This document shows positions 1-9,930 of a DNA stretch of 64,000 bases, piece by piece. A program made the position numbers and the translations under genes. Source of the stretch: Pseudomonadota bacterium (lineage in GTDB: Bacteria > Pseudomonadota > Gammaproteobacteria > Steroidobacterales > Woeseiaceae). The notes under the pieces were generated by a model that was not told the DNA's origin, did no database searches, and was given only the letters and a program-made list of their open reading frames with translations. The first letter of the stretch is position 1; each line of letters begins with the position of its first letter. The stretch spans positions 62,001-126,000 of the forward strand of contig JADFSP010000002.1 in the NCBI GenBank assembly GCA_022560695.1, given 5' to 3'.

Positions 1-1
1 G

Positions 2-796
<795 letters not shown>

Positions 797-836
797 CAAC
801 GAGTAATCGTCCCGGGCAAGAGGCATCACATCGAAA

Positions 837-1253
837 ATGGCTACCATCAAAGTCGACATCGTATCCGCGGAAGGCGAGATTCATTCCGGCGAAGCACGCA
901 TGGTGTTCGCGCCGGCGCGCATGGGTGAAGTCGGCATTGCGCCACGTCACGCACCACTTTTGACCGCGCTGAAGCCGGGCGAGGTGCGCGTCGAGGACGT
1001 TGACGGCAAAGAGCACTTCTTCTACATCACGGGCGGCATACTCGAGGTGCAGCCGCACCTCGTGACGGTGCTCGCCGACACGGCGCTGCGCGGCGAACAA
1101 CTCGACGAAGCTGCGGCGCTTGCCGCGCAGCAGGAAGCCGAGGAAGCATTGAAAGGCGCATCCGAGGAGACCGATGTCGCCCGCGCCCAACAGGAGCTGG
1201 CCGAAGCGCGCGCGCGATATCGTGCCGCACAAAAACTCAAGGGCAAGCGCTAG
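837..1253 (+). CDS. atpC: ATP synthase F1 subunit epsilon
   Basis: 138-residue epsilon subunit, the rotating central-stalk protein that couples proton flow to catalysis and can inhibit ATP hydrolysis. The N-terminal beta-sandwich begins with IKVDIVSAEGEIHSGEA and contains the typical GEVGIAPRHAPLLTALKPGEVR; the C-terminal half is an Ala/Glu-rich helical hairpin ending KLKGKR. Length matches the family (about 139). A weak Shine-Dalgarno-like AAGAGG lies at 818-823, rather far from the ATG, so translation may be coupled to atpD. Last gene of the atp operon; a strong palindrome follows immediately. Confidence 0.97.
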   Translation: MATIKVDIVSAEGEIHSGEARMVFAPARMGEVGIAPRHAPLLTALKPGEVRVEDVDGKEHFFYITGGILEVQPHLVTVLADTALRGEQLDEAAALAAQQEAEEALKGASEETDVARAQQELAEARARYRAAQKLKGKR

Positions 1254-1258
1254 CAGAT

Positions 1259-1316
1259 CGGGCCTGAAGGCCCTCCTACTTGCTGAACGAGGCCTGTAGG
1301 AGGGCCTTCAGGCCCG
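1259..1316. repeat. REP-like palindrome between convergent genes
   Basis: Perfect 21-bp inverted repeat: left arm 1259-1279, right arm 1296-1316, 16-nt loop. The core of one arm is GTAGGAGGGCCTTCAGGCCC. The right arm covers the stop codon of the minus-strand symporter. Related sequences recur at 14621-14683 and 56379-56401, which favours a REP-type repeat over a plain terminator. There is no T-run next to it, although so strong a hairpin could still end both convergent transcripts. Confidence 0.75.
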
Positions 1317-2777
1317 ACCGCTGCCCGTCAGTATTCCGAGCCGGTCCTTGAATTCGACTTCATTGCCATCGCCGTCGAGCAATGGCCGCGGCGGGTCGCT
1401 CTTCTGCGTAAGCGGCGTCACCGTCATCATTACGACGAACGACGCGAGCAGGCCGATCAGGTCTCCGGGAAGCTCCGGTGCAAAGAAGCCGGTCATCAAC
1501 CAGGCCAGCAGGCCGGCAGCCATTGCGGCCAGCGCACCCGTTCGGTTTGCGCGCCGCCACCAGACACCGACGATGAACGGTACGACGACGCAGGCGAGCA
1601 CCAATATATTGGCATCGAGGATGAGTTCGTAGACGGCTCGAACGTTGAGCGCCACAATGATGGCGATCGTGCCGCAAACGGGTATCGAAAAGCGGGCGAC
1701 GTTGAGCCTGAGGCGATCGGATGGCGCCCTTCGCACCAGTGGCAGCAGATTCGAAGTGATCACGGCCGCTGCTGAAAGCAAAGCGCTGTCCGATGTGCTC
1801 ATAAGGGCAGCCAGCATTGCACCAACGAACACGGCGACCGCGATGGGGTGCAGGTGGTCAATCGCAAGCGCAGGAATCAGCGACTCCGGATCGGCAAGAC
1901 CGGGCATCGTCACGCTCGCAATAATGCCCAGCGAGACCGGAATCATGCCGAGCATCAGATAGCCGAGACCGCCGAGATAAAATGCATTTTGTGCGACGCG
2001 CTCGCTCTTTGCGGCCATCGCTCGTTGCAGCAGCGTCTGTGACGATACGTCCGCCAGCCCGAAAATAACCCATGCTCGAATGTAGCCCATCCACCTGTCG
2101 GCGCTATGCTCGAGTGGCACCATGCGAAACGTATGCTCGGGCAACTGCGCGGTGATCGCACTCCACCCGCCCACGTCAATGAGTACGACGACAAACAGCA
2201 TGATGAGACCGACGCCGATAATCGTCATCTGAAAGAAGTCCGTGAGCGCAACGGCCCACATACCACCCACGGCCGTATAAACGAATATGACAATGGCGCC
2301 GGCGACGATGCCGATCTCCATGGGCGTTCCTGTCAGCGTCTGAAAGATGATGCCAAACGCAACAAGCATGCCGCCGGTCCAGCCGATGTTGGAAATGAGC
2401 GTGATGCAGGCGGTAACCGTTGCAGCGACCTTGCCGAAACGGTTATCGACGAAATCGATGAACGTGAGCAGCTTCAGTCGGCGAAATAGTCGCGCGAAGA
2501 AAAACCCGACGAGCAGCAAGCACAGTGTGGCACCGAACGGATCGGCAATTACGCCGAGCAGGCCACCTTCATAAGCGGCACCAGCGGCGCCGAGCATCAT
2601 GCCGCCGCCAAACCAGGTTGCGGTGACCGTCGCCGTGCTGAGCCATAGCGGCATGCTGCGCCCGGCGACGATGAAGTCTTCGGTCGTCTTCGACTTTCCG
2701 GACACAAAAGCGCCGATGGCGAGCATGGCTGCGAGGTACATGCCGACGCCGGTCAGTATGATTGATTCTGTTGTCAC
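1308..2777 (-). CDS. Sodium:solute symporter (SSS family)
   Basis: 489-residue polytopic inner-membrane protein of the SSS family, which drives uptake of a small solute (such as an amino acid, sugar, vitamin or carboxylate) with sodium. Family signs are the N-terminal helix followed by SKTTEDFIVAGRSMPLW, then ATWFGGGMMLGAAG, and many hydrophobic segments of about 20 residues (roughly 12-13). Starts at GTG 2777; I see no good ribosome binding site, and the next in-frame ATG is 12 codons in. The substrate cannot be read from sequence. It stands alone on the minus strand between atpC and glmU, interrupting the common atpC-glmU neighbourhood. Confidence 0.88.
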   Translation of the reverse strand: MTTESIILTGVGMYLAAMLAIGAFVSGKSKTTEDFIVAGRSMPLWLSTATVTATWFGGGMMLGAAGAAYEGGLLGVIADPFGATLCLLLVGFFFARLFRRLKLLTFIDFVDNRFGKVAATVTACITLISNIGWTGGMLVAFGIIFQTLTGTPMEIGIVAGAIVIFVYTAVGGMWAVALTDFFQMTIIGVGLIMLFVVVLIDVGGWSAITAQLPEHTFRMVPLEHSADRWMGYIRAWVIFGLADVSSQTLLQRAMAAKSERVAQNAFYLGGLGYLMLGMIPVSLGIIASVTMPGLADPESLIPALAIDHLHPIAVAVFVGAMLAALMSTSDSALLSAAAVITSNLLPLVRRAPSDRLRLNVARFSIPVCGTIAIIVALNVRAVYELILDANILVLACVVVPFIVGVWWRRANRTGALAAMAAGLLAWLMTGFFAPELPGDLIGLLASFVVMMTVTPLTQKSDPPRPLLDGDGNEVEFKDRLGILTGSGRA

Positions 2778-2843
2778 GCGCGCGCCCGATTCTTATGTTT
2801 TTGAGGCTAGGTTGCCGCAGAGACTAACAGTAATTAAGGCTCC

Positions 2844-3353
2844 TCATAACGCCGGCCTGCCACGAGCGTAGTTCCAGGAACCGGTAATCAGCGTTTTCGG
2901 TTTGTGGCGCGGCAGATGTTTTTTGCGCCAGCGTCGAAACTCGTCCACGTTGACCTCAATTGGAACCTGCCATTCCTTGCGGCCGAAGTAGCGCACCGTG
3001 TATTCGTCGAGGAAGCCGGCCTCGCGAACCGCGAGTAGGGTATCGAGGTACTTGTCCTCGATTTCAGTGTCGAGTTTGCGTTTGCGATCCCAGGTGTCGA
3101 CGAGCAGCATGCGTGCCGAGAATTCACAGCCATAAGAGCTGGTACGCGCCGGGTTGTCACCGCCGCTGTCGAGCTTGCAGGCGCTGAGCATCAGTGTGTA
3201 GGCAACCCAGCTCTGCAGTGCCGGGTCGTCATCGACGAACGCGCGCTCGGTAAGATAAAAGGTGTCGCCGTCGGTGACACCGTCACGGACATAGAAGTCG
3301 CTGACGCAGCCGGCCAGGACAAGTAGGACGAGCGCTGAGATATACCGTGCCAT
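2844..3353 (-). CDS. Hypothetical lipoprotein
   Basis: 169-residue protein with a lipoprotein signal: MARYISALVLLVLAGC, lipobox L-A-G-C with the lipidated Cys at residue 16. The mature part is soluble and charged (DGVTDGDTFYLTERAF, later YFGRKEWQVPIEVNVDEFRRWRK), with no domain I recognise. A longer reading to 3752 exists but would run through the glmU promoter and start region and would bury the signal peptide, so ATG 3353 was chosen. Transcribed away from glmU and toward the symporter gene. Function unknown. Confidence 0.7.
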   Translation of the reverse strand: MARYISALVLLVLAGCVSDFYVRDGVTDGDTFYLTERAFVDDDPALQSWVAYTLMLSACKLDSGGDNPARTSSYGCEFSARMLLVDTWDRKRKLDTEIEDKYLDTLLAVREAGFLDEYTVRYFGRKEWQVPIEVNVDEFRRWRKKHLPRHKPKTLITGSWNYARGRPAL

Positions 3354-3397
3354 GAGTCGAGAGTACGCCGGATTCCCAGGTGAAGCTTGAAGCCATC

Positions 3398-3410
3398 TCA
3401 CAATTTGTGA
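3398..3410. promoter_or_regulatory. Small palindrome in the divergent lipoprotein/glmU region
   Basis: TCACAATTTGTGA, 6-bp perfect arms around one base, located about 45 bp upstream of the lipoprotein start and 90 bp upstream of glmU. The position suits an operator, but no regulator can be assigned and such a short palindrome may be chance. Confidence 0.25.
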
Positions 3411-3500
3411 ATCCGGTACATTTACGGGGCATGGGGAGTGGGCGTGACCTGCGCGCACTTGCGGTATCATCCGCCTGCATCGAGACAGGGAGGGTCCGGC

Positions 3501-4862
3501 TTGGGACTGAGCATCATCATTCTCGCAGCAGGTCAGGGCATGCGCATGCGCTCCGAGTTGCCGAAAGTGCTGCAGCCGCTCGCGGGCAGGCCGATGCTCG
3601 CGCATGTGCTTGCGTGTACGCGAGCGCTGGATGCCGGAGACGTATGCGTGGTTTATGGCCACGGCGGAGAGGCCGTGCCGGCGGCATTCAACGATGCCGG
3701 GGTGCGTTGGGCATTGCAGTCGGAACAACTCGGCACCGGGCACGCCGTGCAACAGGCGATGCCCGAAATGCAGCAGGACGGCATGGTCCTGATCCTGTTC
3801 GGCGACGTGCCATTGTTGTTGCCAGGAACTCTGCAGCGCTTGATTGGCGTGACAGATGCCGGCGAGATGGCGATACTGACCGTGGAAGTGGAAGACCCGA
3901 CCGGCTACGGGCGCATCGTTCGTGACGATGGCGATGTCGTGAAGATCGTCGAGGAAGAAGATGCGACTTCAGAGGAAAGAGCAATTCGGGAAATCAACAC
4001 GGGCGTCATGTTGTGTTCAGCACCGACGCTGAAGCGATGGCTGGACAGGCTCGGCAACGACAACGCGCAGGGTGAGTATTACCTGACGGACGTCATTGCG
4101 ATGGCAGTTGCAGACGATGTTCGTGTACACGGCGTTAAGGCTGACAATTGGGTAGAGGTAATGGGCATTAACGATAAGAAGCAACTGGCAGAGGCCGAAC
4201 GAGCGTTGCAGGCCCGTCTCGTCGACGATCTCATGTCACAGGGTGTTGGCTTCGCAGATCCGTCGCGCGTTGACATCCGCGGGAACCTCACTTGCGGCAA
4301 AGATGTTTTCATCGATATCAACGCCGTGTTCGAAGGGGACGTGTCCCTCGGCGATGGTGTGCGTGTCGAATCGAATAACCTGATTCGTGACAGCCAGCTG
4401 GGCTCGCGTACGCTCGTGCATTCGAATTGCCACATCGAAGGTGCGACGACGGGCGACAACTGCGAAATCGGCCCGTTTGCAAGATTGCGCCCCGGAACAA
4501 CGCTTGCCGACGACGTCAAGGTGGGCAACTTCGTGGAGATCAAGAAAAGCGAGGTCGCCGATGGCAGCAAGATCAATCACCTGTCCTACATCGGTGACAG
4601 CAAAATCGGCAAGGGTGTCAACATCGGTGCCGGCACGATTACGTGTAATTACGACGGCACCAACAAGTACATCACGACGATTGGGGATGGCGCGTTCATA
4701 GGTTCAGGCGTCAACCTGGTCGCGCCGGTCGACATTGGCAGAGGGGCGACGATCGGCGCCGGCTCCACGATTACGAAAGCGGCACCCAAGGACAAACTGA
4801 CGCTTGAGCGCTCGGAACAGGTTACGGTCGAAGGCTGGAAGGGGCCGGCCAAAAACAACTAG
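3501..4862 (+). CDS. glmU: Bifunctional UDP-GlcNAc pyrophosphorylase / GlcN-1-P acetyltransferase
   Basis: 453-residue cytoplasmic enzyme that acetylates glucosamine-1-phosphate and then couples it to UTP, giving UDP-GlcNAc for peptidoglycan and lipid A. The N-terminal nucleotidyltransferase shows LAAGQGMRMRSELPKVL (residues 7-23) and the metal site GDVPLL; the C-terminal left-handed beta-helix carries hexapeptide repeats, with RLRPGTTL and ICNYDG-like TCNYDG motifs for CoA and acceptor binding. Start is TTG 3501, supported by AGGGAGG at 3487-3493, 7 nt upstream; earlier in-frame starts add non-homologous residues. Length fits E. coli GlmU (456). glmS follows 18 bp later, so the two are surely cotranscribed. 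Confidence 0.96.
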   Translation: MGLSIIILAAGQGMRMRSELPKVLQPLAGRPMLAHVLACTRALDAGDVCVVYGHGGEAVPAAFNDAGVRWALQSEQLGTGHAVQQAMPEMQQDGMVLILFGDVPLLLPGTLQRLIGVTDAGEMAILTVEVEDPTGYGRIVRDDGDVVKIVEEEDATSEERAIREINTGVMLCSAPTLKRWLDRLGNDNAQGEYYLTDVIAMAVADDVRVHGVKADNWVEVMGINDKKQLAEAERALQARLVDDLMSQGVGFADPSRVDIRGNLTCGKDVFIDINAVFEGDVSLGDGVRVESNNLIRDSQLGSRTLVHSNCHIEGATTGDNCEIGPFARLRPGTTLADDVKVGNFVEIKKSEVADGSKINHLSYIGDSKIGKGVNIGAGTITCNYDGTNKYITTIGDGAFIGSGVNLVAPVDIGRGATIGAGSTITKAAPKDKLTLERSEQVTVEGWKGPAKNN

Positions 4863-4880
4863 GTCCCGGAGGCCAGTATT

Positions 4881-6713
4881 ATGTGCGGAATCGTCGGCGC
4901 CGTCGCCGCAAGAGATGTTGTCCCGATACTGATGGAGGGCCTGCGCAGGCTCGAGTATCGCGGTTACGACTCCGCCGGTCTGGCCATTATCGAGGACGGA
5001 GACATCAAACGCCTGCGGCGGGCCGGAAAAGTACAGGAACTGCAAACGGCTCTCAACGAAAATCCTGTAGCCGGTGTAATGGGTATTTCGCATACGCGAT
5101 GGGCAACACATGGTGCGCCGAACGAAACGAATGCACACCCACACATGTCCGGCAACAATATTGCGATCGTTCACAATGGCATTATCGAAAACTATGAAGA
5201 ACTGCGCGAGGACCTCAGGAAGCGCGGTTACGAGTTTTCCACCGATACCGATACCGAAGTCATCGCGCATCTCATTGACCTGCACCTGAAGGACTGCGGT
5301 GAATTATCTGCGGCTGTAAAGGCGACCGTAGCAGAGCTCGAAGGAGCATACGCGCTCGTCGTAATGAGCAAGAACGATCCCGGCAAGCTGGTCCTTGCGC
5401 GTGCCGGATGCCCGGTCGTCATCGGCCTCGGCGTCAAGGAAAACTTCGTTGCGTCGGATGTTGCAGCATTGCTGCCAGTCACGCGGAAATTCATGTTTCT
5501 CGACGAAGGAGACATCGCGCTGGTCGAGCGAGAGTCGGTATGCATCTGGGACGCGAATGGCGATGAGGTCAAGCGACCGGTGAAGAAGAGCAAACTGACG
5601 GCAGACGCCGCCGAGCGGGGCAAATTCCGCCACTACATGCAAAAGGAAATTCACGAGCAGGCAGAAGCAGTGGCACGAACGCTGGCGCAACGAATCGCGA
5701 ACGGCAAGGTTCTCGACGCGGCGTTCGGCCCGAAAGCGAATGAAGTACTGGATCGGACCAGGGGCGTACACATTGTCGCGTGTGGCACGAGTTATCACGC
5801 GGGGCTCGTGGCGCGGTACTGGATCGAGCAATTATGCCGGCTGCCGTGCATGGTCGAAATTGCAAGCGAATACCGCTATCGATCGCCAGTCGTACCCGAG
5901 GGCACATTGTTCATGACGATCAGCCAGTCGGGTGAAACAGCAGACACGCTCGCTGCACTGCGGGCTGCGAAGAAAATGGACTATGTGTCGACACTGACGA
6001 TCTGCAACGTGCCCGAAAGTTCGATGGTTCGTGAGTCTGATCTCGTCATGATGACGCACGCGGGCCCGGAAATAGGCGTCGCATCAACGAAAGCGTTTAC
6101 GACCCAGCTGGTGGCGTTGGCGTTGTTGACGATATCGCTGGCACGGCGCAACGGGCTCGATGATGAAAAGGAACGGGAGCTCGTCATGCAACTCGCAGAG
6201 CTGCCGGAGCTTGTCAAACAAGTGCTCACGCTGGACGCGGCGATCGAGACGCTCGCCGAGCACTTTGTCGACAAGCATCATGCGCTGTTTCTCGGCCGCG
6301 GCGTCCAAAACCCGATCGCCATGGAGGGCGCCCTGAAGCTCAAGGAAATCACGTACATTCACGCAGAGGCCTATGCTGCCGGTGAACTCAAGCACGGGCC
6401 GCTCGCGCTCGTCGATGAGGACATGCCCGTCGTCACAATCGCGCCCGATGACGAACTGCTTGAAAAACTGAAAAGCAACTTGCAGGAGGTGCGTGCGCGT
6501 GGTGGCCAGTTGTATGTGTTCGCCGATCCGCGAGTGCAGTTCGGCGATCGCGTCGGCATCCATACGACGCGCATGCCTGCCGAGATTCAGGATTTTCAGG
6601 CGCCGATTCTCTACACCATTCCGTTGCAGCTGCTCGCATACCATGTTGGCGTGCTCAAAGGCACCGACGTTGATCAGCCGCGCAACCTCGCAAAGTCCGT
6701 CACAGTGGAATAG
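4881..6713 (+). CDS. glmS: Glutamine-fructose-6-phosphate aminotransferase (isomerizing)
   Basis: 610-residue enzyme making glucosamine-6-phosphate from fructose-6-phosphate and glutamine, the first committed step of amino-sugar synthesis. Begins MCGIVGAV, placing the catalytic N-terminal Cys at position 2 of the class II glutaminase domain; TRWATHG is also present. The C-terminal half has two SIS domains with CGTSYHAG, SQSGETADT and the terminal PRNLAKSVTVE. GGAGG at 4868-4872 sits 8 nt before the ATG. Length equals the family norm (609 in E. coli). No ribozyme-type leader is present in the 18-bp gap to glmU, so it depends on the glmU transcript. Confidence 0.98.
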   Translation: MCGIVGAVAARDVVPILMEGLRRLEYRGYDSAGLAIIEDGDIKRLRRAGKVQELQTALNENPVAGVMGISHTRWATHGAPNETNAHPHMSGNNIAIVHNGIIENYEELREDLRKRGYEFSTDTDTEVIAHLIDLHLKDCGELSAAVKATVAELEGAYALVVMSKNDPGKLVLARAGCPVVIGLGVKENFVASDVAALLPVTRKFMFLDEGDIALVERESVCIWDANGDEVKRPVKKSKLTADAAERGKFRHYMQKEIHEQAEAVARTLAQRIANGKVLDAAFGPKANEVLDRTRGVHIVACGTSYHAGLVARYWIEQLCRLPCMVEIASEYRYRSPVVPEGTLFMTISQSGETADTLAALRAAKKMDYVSTLTICNVPESSMVRESDLVMMTHAGPEIGVASTKAFTTQLVALALLTISLARRNGLDDEKERELVMQLAELPELVKQVLTLDAAIETLAEHFVDKHHALFLGRGVQNPIAMEGALKLKEITYIHAEAYAAGELKHGPLALVDEDMPVVTIAPDDELLEKLKSNLQEVRARGGQLYVFADPRVQFGDRVGIHTTRMPAEIQDFQAPILYTIPLQLLAYHVGVLKGTDVDQPRNLAKSVTVE

Positions 6714-6892
6714 GACGTGTCCGAAATACACATTCGCTGACTACTGCAGAAATTCCGGCCGTTTCCACATGAAACATCATCATTCCACACAGAAAAACTA
6801 TATTTTGATCAGTTAGTTACGCACTCGTTGCTCCAGTGTTGATGGCAGGGACAAACAACCCTGACCCATCAACACAACCAGGAGTAACAGAC

Positions 6893-7456
6893 ATGAACCA
6901 TCAAGAATCAAAACGCGTAACAACCACATCGACCCTGATAACCGCTGCAGCCCTGATGCTTTGCAGCCCGAGTTTTGCGGATGTCTTTCCGTTCCGGGTC
7001 GCGTTCGAGAATGTACCTGGAATCGAGGAAATCGAAGCGGGCAACATCCAGGCAGGCATCAAGGTGCTGGAGGATCAGTTAGAGCAGATCGAACCAGGAA
7101 GCAGCGGCGACATCCTGGCGACTCTTTGCGCCGCCTACATTGTCAATGTCTCTCTGGACAAGGCAGCTCGTGCCTGCAATGAGGCCGTTCAGGTTCAGCC
7201 AGGCAAGACGGCGTACAACAACCGTGGCGTGTATCGTGCGTTCACCGGCGACCTTAGCGGTGCCCACGAAGACTTCGAACGCGCTCGTCCCCGTCAGCTC
7301 GACGCCTACCTGGAGGAACTGAAAATTAAGGATGTCGGACTCATGGCCGTCGACAACTTTCGTTTGATTGAGGAACTATCGGTAAAGCACAGTCCCGCCG
7401 AGATCAATGCCTCGGTCGCAATGAGCACCGCTGCGATCGAAGATCTCAACGATTGA
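6893..7456 (+). CDS. Secreted TPR-repeat protein
   Basis: 187-residue exported protein. The start ATG 6893 has AGGAG at 6880-6884 with 8-nt spacing; an ATG 57 bp upstream lacks one. A Sec signal is visible (LITAAALMLCSPSFA, cleavage after SFA, near residue 30). The mature region carries one or two TPR-like helical pairs: NIQAGIKVLEDQL, LCAAYIVNVSLDKAARACNEAVQVQPGKTAYNNRGVYRAFTGD broken over two repeats, and AHEDFERAR. TPRs mediate protein-protein contacts; the partner is unknown. A terminator follows, and the next gene downstream is a regulator with TPRs of its own, so a functional link is possible but unproven. Confidence 0.7.
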   Translation: MNHQESKRVTTTSTLITAAALMLCSPSFADVFPFRVAFENVPGIEEIEAGNIQAGIKVLEDQLEQIEPGSSGDILATLCAAYIVNVSLDKAARACNEAVQVQPGKTAYNNRGVYRAFTGDLSGAHEDFERARPRQLDAYLEELKIKDVGLMAVDNFRLIEELSVKHSPAEINASVAMSTAAIEDLND

Positions 7457-7487
7457 ACCAGCAACGAATAAACTCGCAACCTTTCGG

Positions 7488-7517
7488 TCGGGCCTGGGTG
7501 AAAAGGCCCGGCCTTTT
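7488..7517 (+). terminator. Rho-independent terminator after the TPR gene
   Basis: Stem CGGGCCT (7490-7496) with AGGCCCG (7504-7510), 7-nt loop, extended by flanking G-C pairs and followed by CCTTTT at 7512-7517. It lies 30 bp after the stop codon and isolates the TPR gene from the downstream regulator. Confidence 0.75.
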
Positions 7518-7585
7518 GCCGTGTTGTTGATGTAGAACAAAAACGGAAGGTGGTAAGGTGGCTTCCTTGGGGGGCGGTACTCCAT

Positions 7586-9913
7586 ATGAAAGGCGATACG
7601 CAAAACGGCTTTCGTCTTAAGGGCTGGCAGGTCTATCCACTCAGAAATCTTCTGGTGGGTCCTCGCGGTGAGATTCACATCGAGCCCAAAGTCATGCAGG
7701 TGCTGGAGTCTCTTGCCAGCAACCCGGGCCAGGTTGTCGAACGGGAAACCCTGCTAAAGGATATATGGGACGGCCGGGCGTTTTCCGATGAGCCTCTGAC
7801 ACGTTGCATCGCCGCATTACGACATGCGCTTGACGATGATCCCCACGATCCGGAGTACATACAGACGATTCCGAAGCGCGGCTATCGGCTTGTCTGTCCG
7901 GTCGAGTCTTTGGAAGAAGCAACGGATGACGTCACAGATGATTTGGGCAACCGAGGCCGTCGCCGCATCGCCTTAACGGCATTCCTGGGCCTGATTGTCA
8001 TTGCCGCGGTAGTCGTGATCTATCGGTCTACGCTTATTAGTCCGATCGAGTCGCCGCAGCTATCGGTCGAGGGCACGACACAGTCTGAGCCGTCCCGTTA
8101 TTCGATCGCGGTACTGCCGTTTCGCAATCGCAGTGCTGTGGCCGAGGACGCCTTTTTTGTCGATGGCATCCACGATGACATTTTAATACAGCTCGCCAAG
8201 CTTTCCTCCCTGGACAAAGTGATCTCCCGGACTTCGGTGGAACGCTACCGGGAGACCACCAAACCCTTGCAACAGATCGGTCAGGAACTGGCTGTGGCGA
8301 CCATACTTGAGGGTGGCGTGCAACGGGCCGGGGACCAGGTGCGCATCAATGCGCAGTTGATCGACGCTCAAACCGACGAACACCTGTGGGCCGAGACCTA
8401 CGACCGCGAATTGACGGTAGAGAACCTGTTCGCCATCCAGAGCGAGATTTCGCGCGAAATCGTCGGCGCCCTTCAGCTTGTGCTTACCGATGAAGAGAAT
8501 GCACGCCTCAAGGTCATGCCAACAATCAGCCTCGAAGCCCATAACGAATTTGTACTCGGGCATCGGGAAATGGCCAAGCGGACGGCCGAAGCGTTATTCC
8601 AGGCCCAGGCCCATTTTGAAAATGCCATTGAACTCGATCCCAATTACGCGCTTGCCTACGTAGGGCTGGCCGATTCGCTCACCTTGCAGTTCGTGTATGG
8701 ATTCCTGAAATTTGAAGATGGATTCCTGAAATTTGCAGATTCACTTATGCCACGACAGTCGGCAATCGACCGGGCGCTTGAGTTGGATCCGATGTCAGGC
8801 GAAGCCTATACGTCATTGGCTCAAATTAAGGTGACTGAGATGAAGCATGAAGAGGCTGAAAAGTACTTCCTGAAGGGCATTTATCTCAGCCCAAACTACG
8901 CTACGGCGCACCATTGGTACGCCATGTATTTGCGCGGAAGCGGTCGGTATGAGGAAGCACTGCCGCACATCCGCAAGGCGATCGAATTTGACCCCATGGT
9001 CCCGGCCCTCACCGCTACTCTGGGATCGCTGCTTTGGGATCTGGGGCGGGTTGAAGAGGCGCAAGCAGCGTTGCTCAAGGGTATCGGACGAAATCCCGAG
9101 TTTCCCCGCTTTTATACAACCATGTCATCCCAGTTGCTGGCGCTGGGGCGAATCGGTGAGGCCGTGAATTGGTTTCGCGCTGCCACGAGGCTTGCCCCTT
9201 CCAACTTTAGATTAGTGGTTTTCGAGTGCTATCTCTACCTTGAGCTGGCCGCCGATCAGTTAGCCGAACGTTGTTATGACTCAGTGGAGGATTCCTTCGG
9301 AGAAAGGGCTTTCGGCCGCAGACTAGACCTTTACCTGTTCCGTTCGCAGATGGGGGGGGAGGCAGCCAAGTTGATCGAACAACTCGCACAACGAGACCTG
9401 GGCCATTACATGATGAATTTCCTCGCCAGGTTACACTTCCTAAACGGAGAGGCGGACAAGGCGCGGTCGATCTGGCAGGACCTGTGGCCGGAACTCTACG
9501 GTGATGAAGACATCATCGTCAAAGCCAACGAAATGTTGAAGCATTCATTTGAAATGCAGACGATCGTGTATGTAGCCTACACGCTGTATGTCGATGGCCA
9601 GCTGGATCGGGCCGACTACCTGTTTGACCATGCGCTGGAGACTATGCAATCCATGCATCGCGTCCGGGGAATAGGTTACGACGAGATGGATGTGTTTATT
9701 CACGCCATGCGCGGCGAGAAGCGAAAGGCTATCGCGGCGTTGCGCGAGGCCATCGACATGGGCTGGCGCAGAGGTTGGTGGGTGCTTCGCTCCCCGCTCT
9801 ATGACTCTATGCGGGAAGAGCCGGAATGGGTCGGCCTCGTCAACGAACTGGAAGCCGACATCGCCCGCCAGCGACAGTGGTATGAGAACCACAAGGACGA
9901 TCCGTTGTTCTGA
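7586..9913 (+). CDS. CadC-like membrane transcriptional regulator with TPR domain
   Basis: 775-residue protein combining an OmpR/PhoB-type winged helix (about residues 8-100; EPKVMQVLESLASNPGQVVERE and IPKRGYRLV are typical, split by the recognition region), one membrane helix (about 130-150), a TolB-N/FlgO-like domain beginning SIAVLPFRNRS and containing LEGGVQRAGDQVRINAQLID, and many TPR units to the C-terminus. The layout predicts a ToxR/CadC-type regulator that senses outside the cytoplasm and binds DNA without a phosphorelay. ATG 7586 is preceded by a G-rich ribosome binding site (7569-7577). Oddities: a 21-bp in-frame tandem duplication at 8699-8740 giving GFLKFEDGFLKFAD, and a run of eight G at 9352-9359 in the coding sequence. 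Signal and target genes unknown. Confidence 0.85.
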   Translation: MKGDTQNGFRLKGWQVYPLRNLLVGPRGEIHIEPKVMQVLESLASNPGQVVERETLLKDIWDGRAFSDEPLTRCIAALRHALDDDPHDPEYIQTIPKRGYRLVCPVESLEEATDDVTDDLGNRGRRRIALTAFLGLIVIAAVVVIYRSTLISPIESPQLSVEGTTQSEPSRYSIAVLPFRNRSAVAEDAFFVDGIHDDILIQLAKLSSLDKVISRTSVERYRETTKPLQQIGQELAVATILEGGVQRAGDQVRINAQLIDAQTDEHLWAETYDRELTVENLFAIQSEISREIVGALQLVLTDEENARLKVMPTISLEAHNEFVLGHREMAKRTAEALFQAQAHFENAIELDPNYALAYVGLADSLTLQFVYGFLKFEDGFLKFADSLMPRQSAIDRALELDPMSGEAYTSLAQIKVTEMKHEEAEKYFLKGIYLSPNYATAHHWYAMYLRGSGRYEEALPHIRKAIEFDPMVPALTATLGSLLWDLGRVEEAQAALLKGIGRNPEFPRFYTTMSSQLLALGRIGEAVNWFRAATRLAPSNFRLVVFECYLYLELAADQLAERCYDSVEDSFGERAFGRRLDLYLFRSQMGGEAAKLIEQLAQRDLGHYMMNFLARLHFLNGEADKARSIWQDLWPELYGDEDIIVKANEMLKHSFEMQTIVYVAYTLYVDGQLDRADYLFDHALETMQSMHRVRGIGYDEMDVFIHAMRGEKRKAIAALREAIDMGWRRGWWVLRSPLYDSMREEPEWVGLVNELEADIARQRQWYENHKDDPLF

Positions 9914-9930
9914 CCAACTGTTGAACTGTC

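Noticed and set aside
3438-3500. Earlier start for glmU
   Set aside because: No ribosome binding site; TTG 3501 has one and matches the GlmU N-terminus.
3354-3752. Extended lipoprotein start
   Set aside because: It would cross the glmU start on the opposite strand and hide the lipobox signal.
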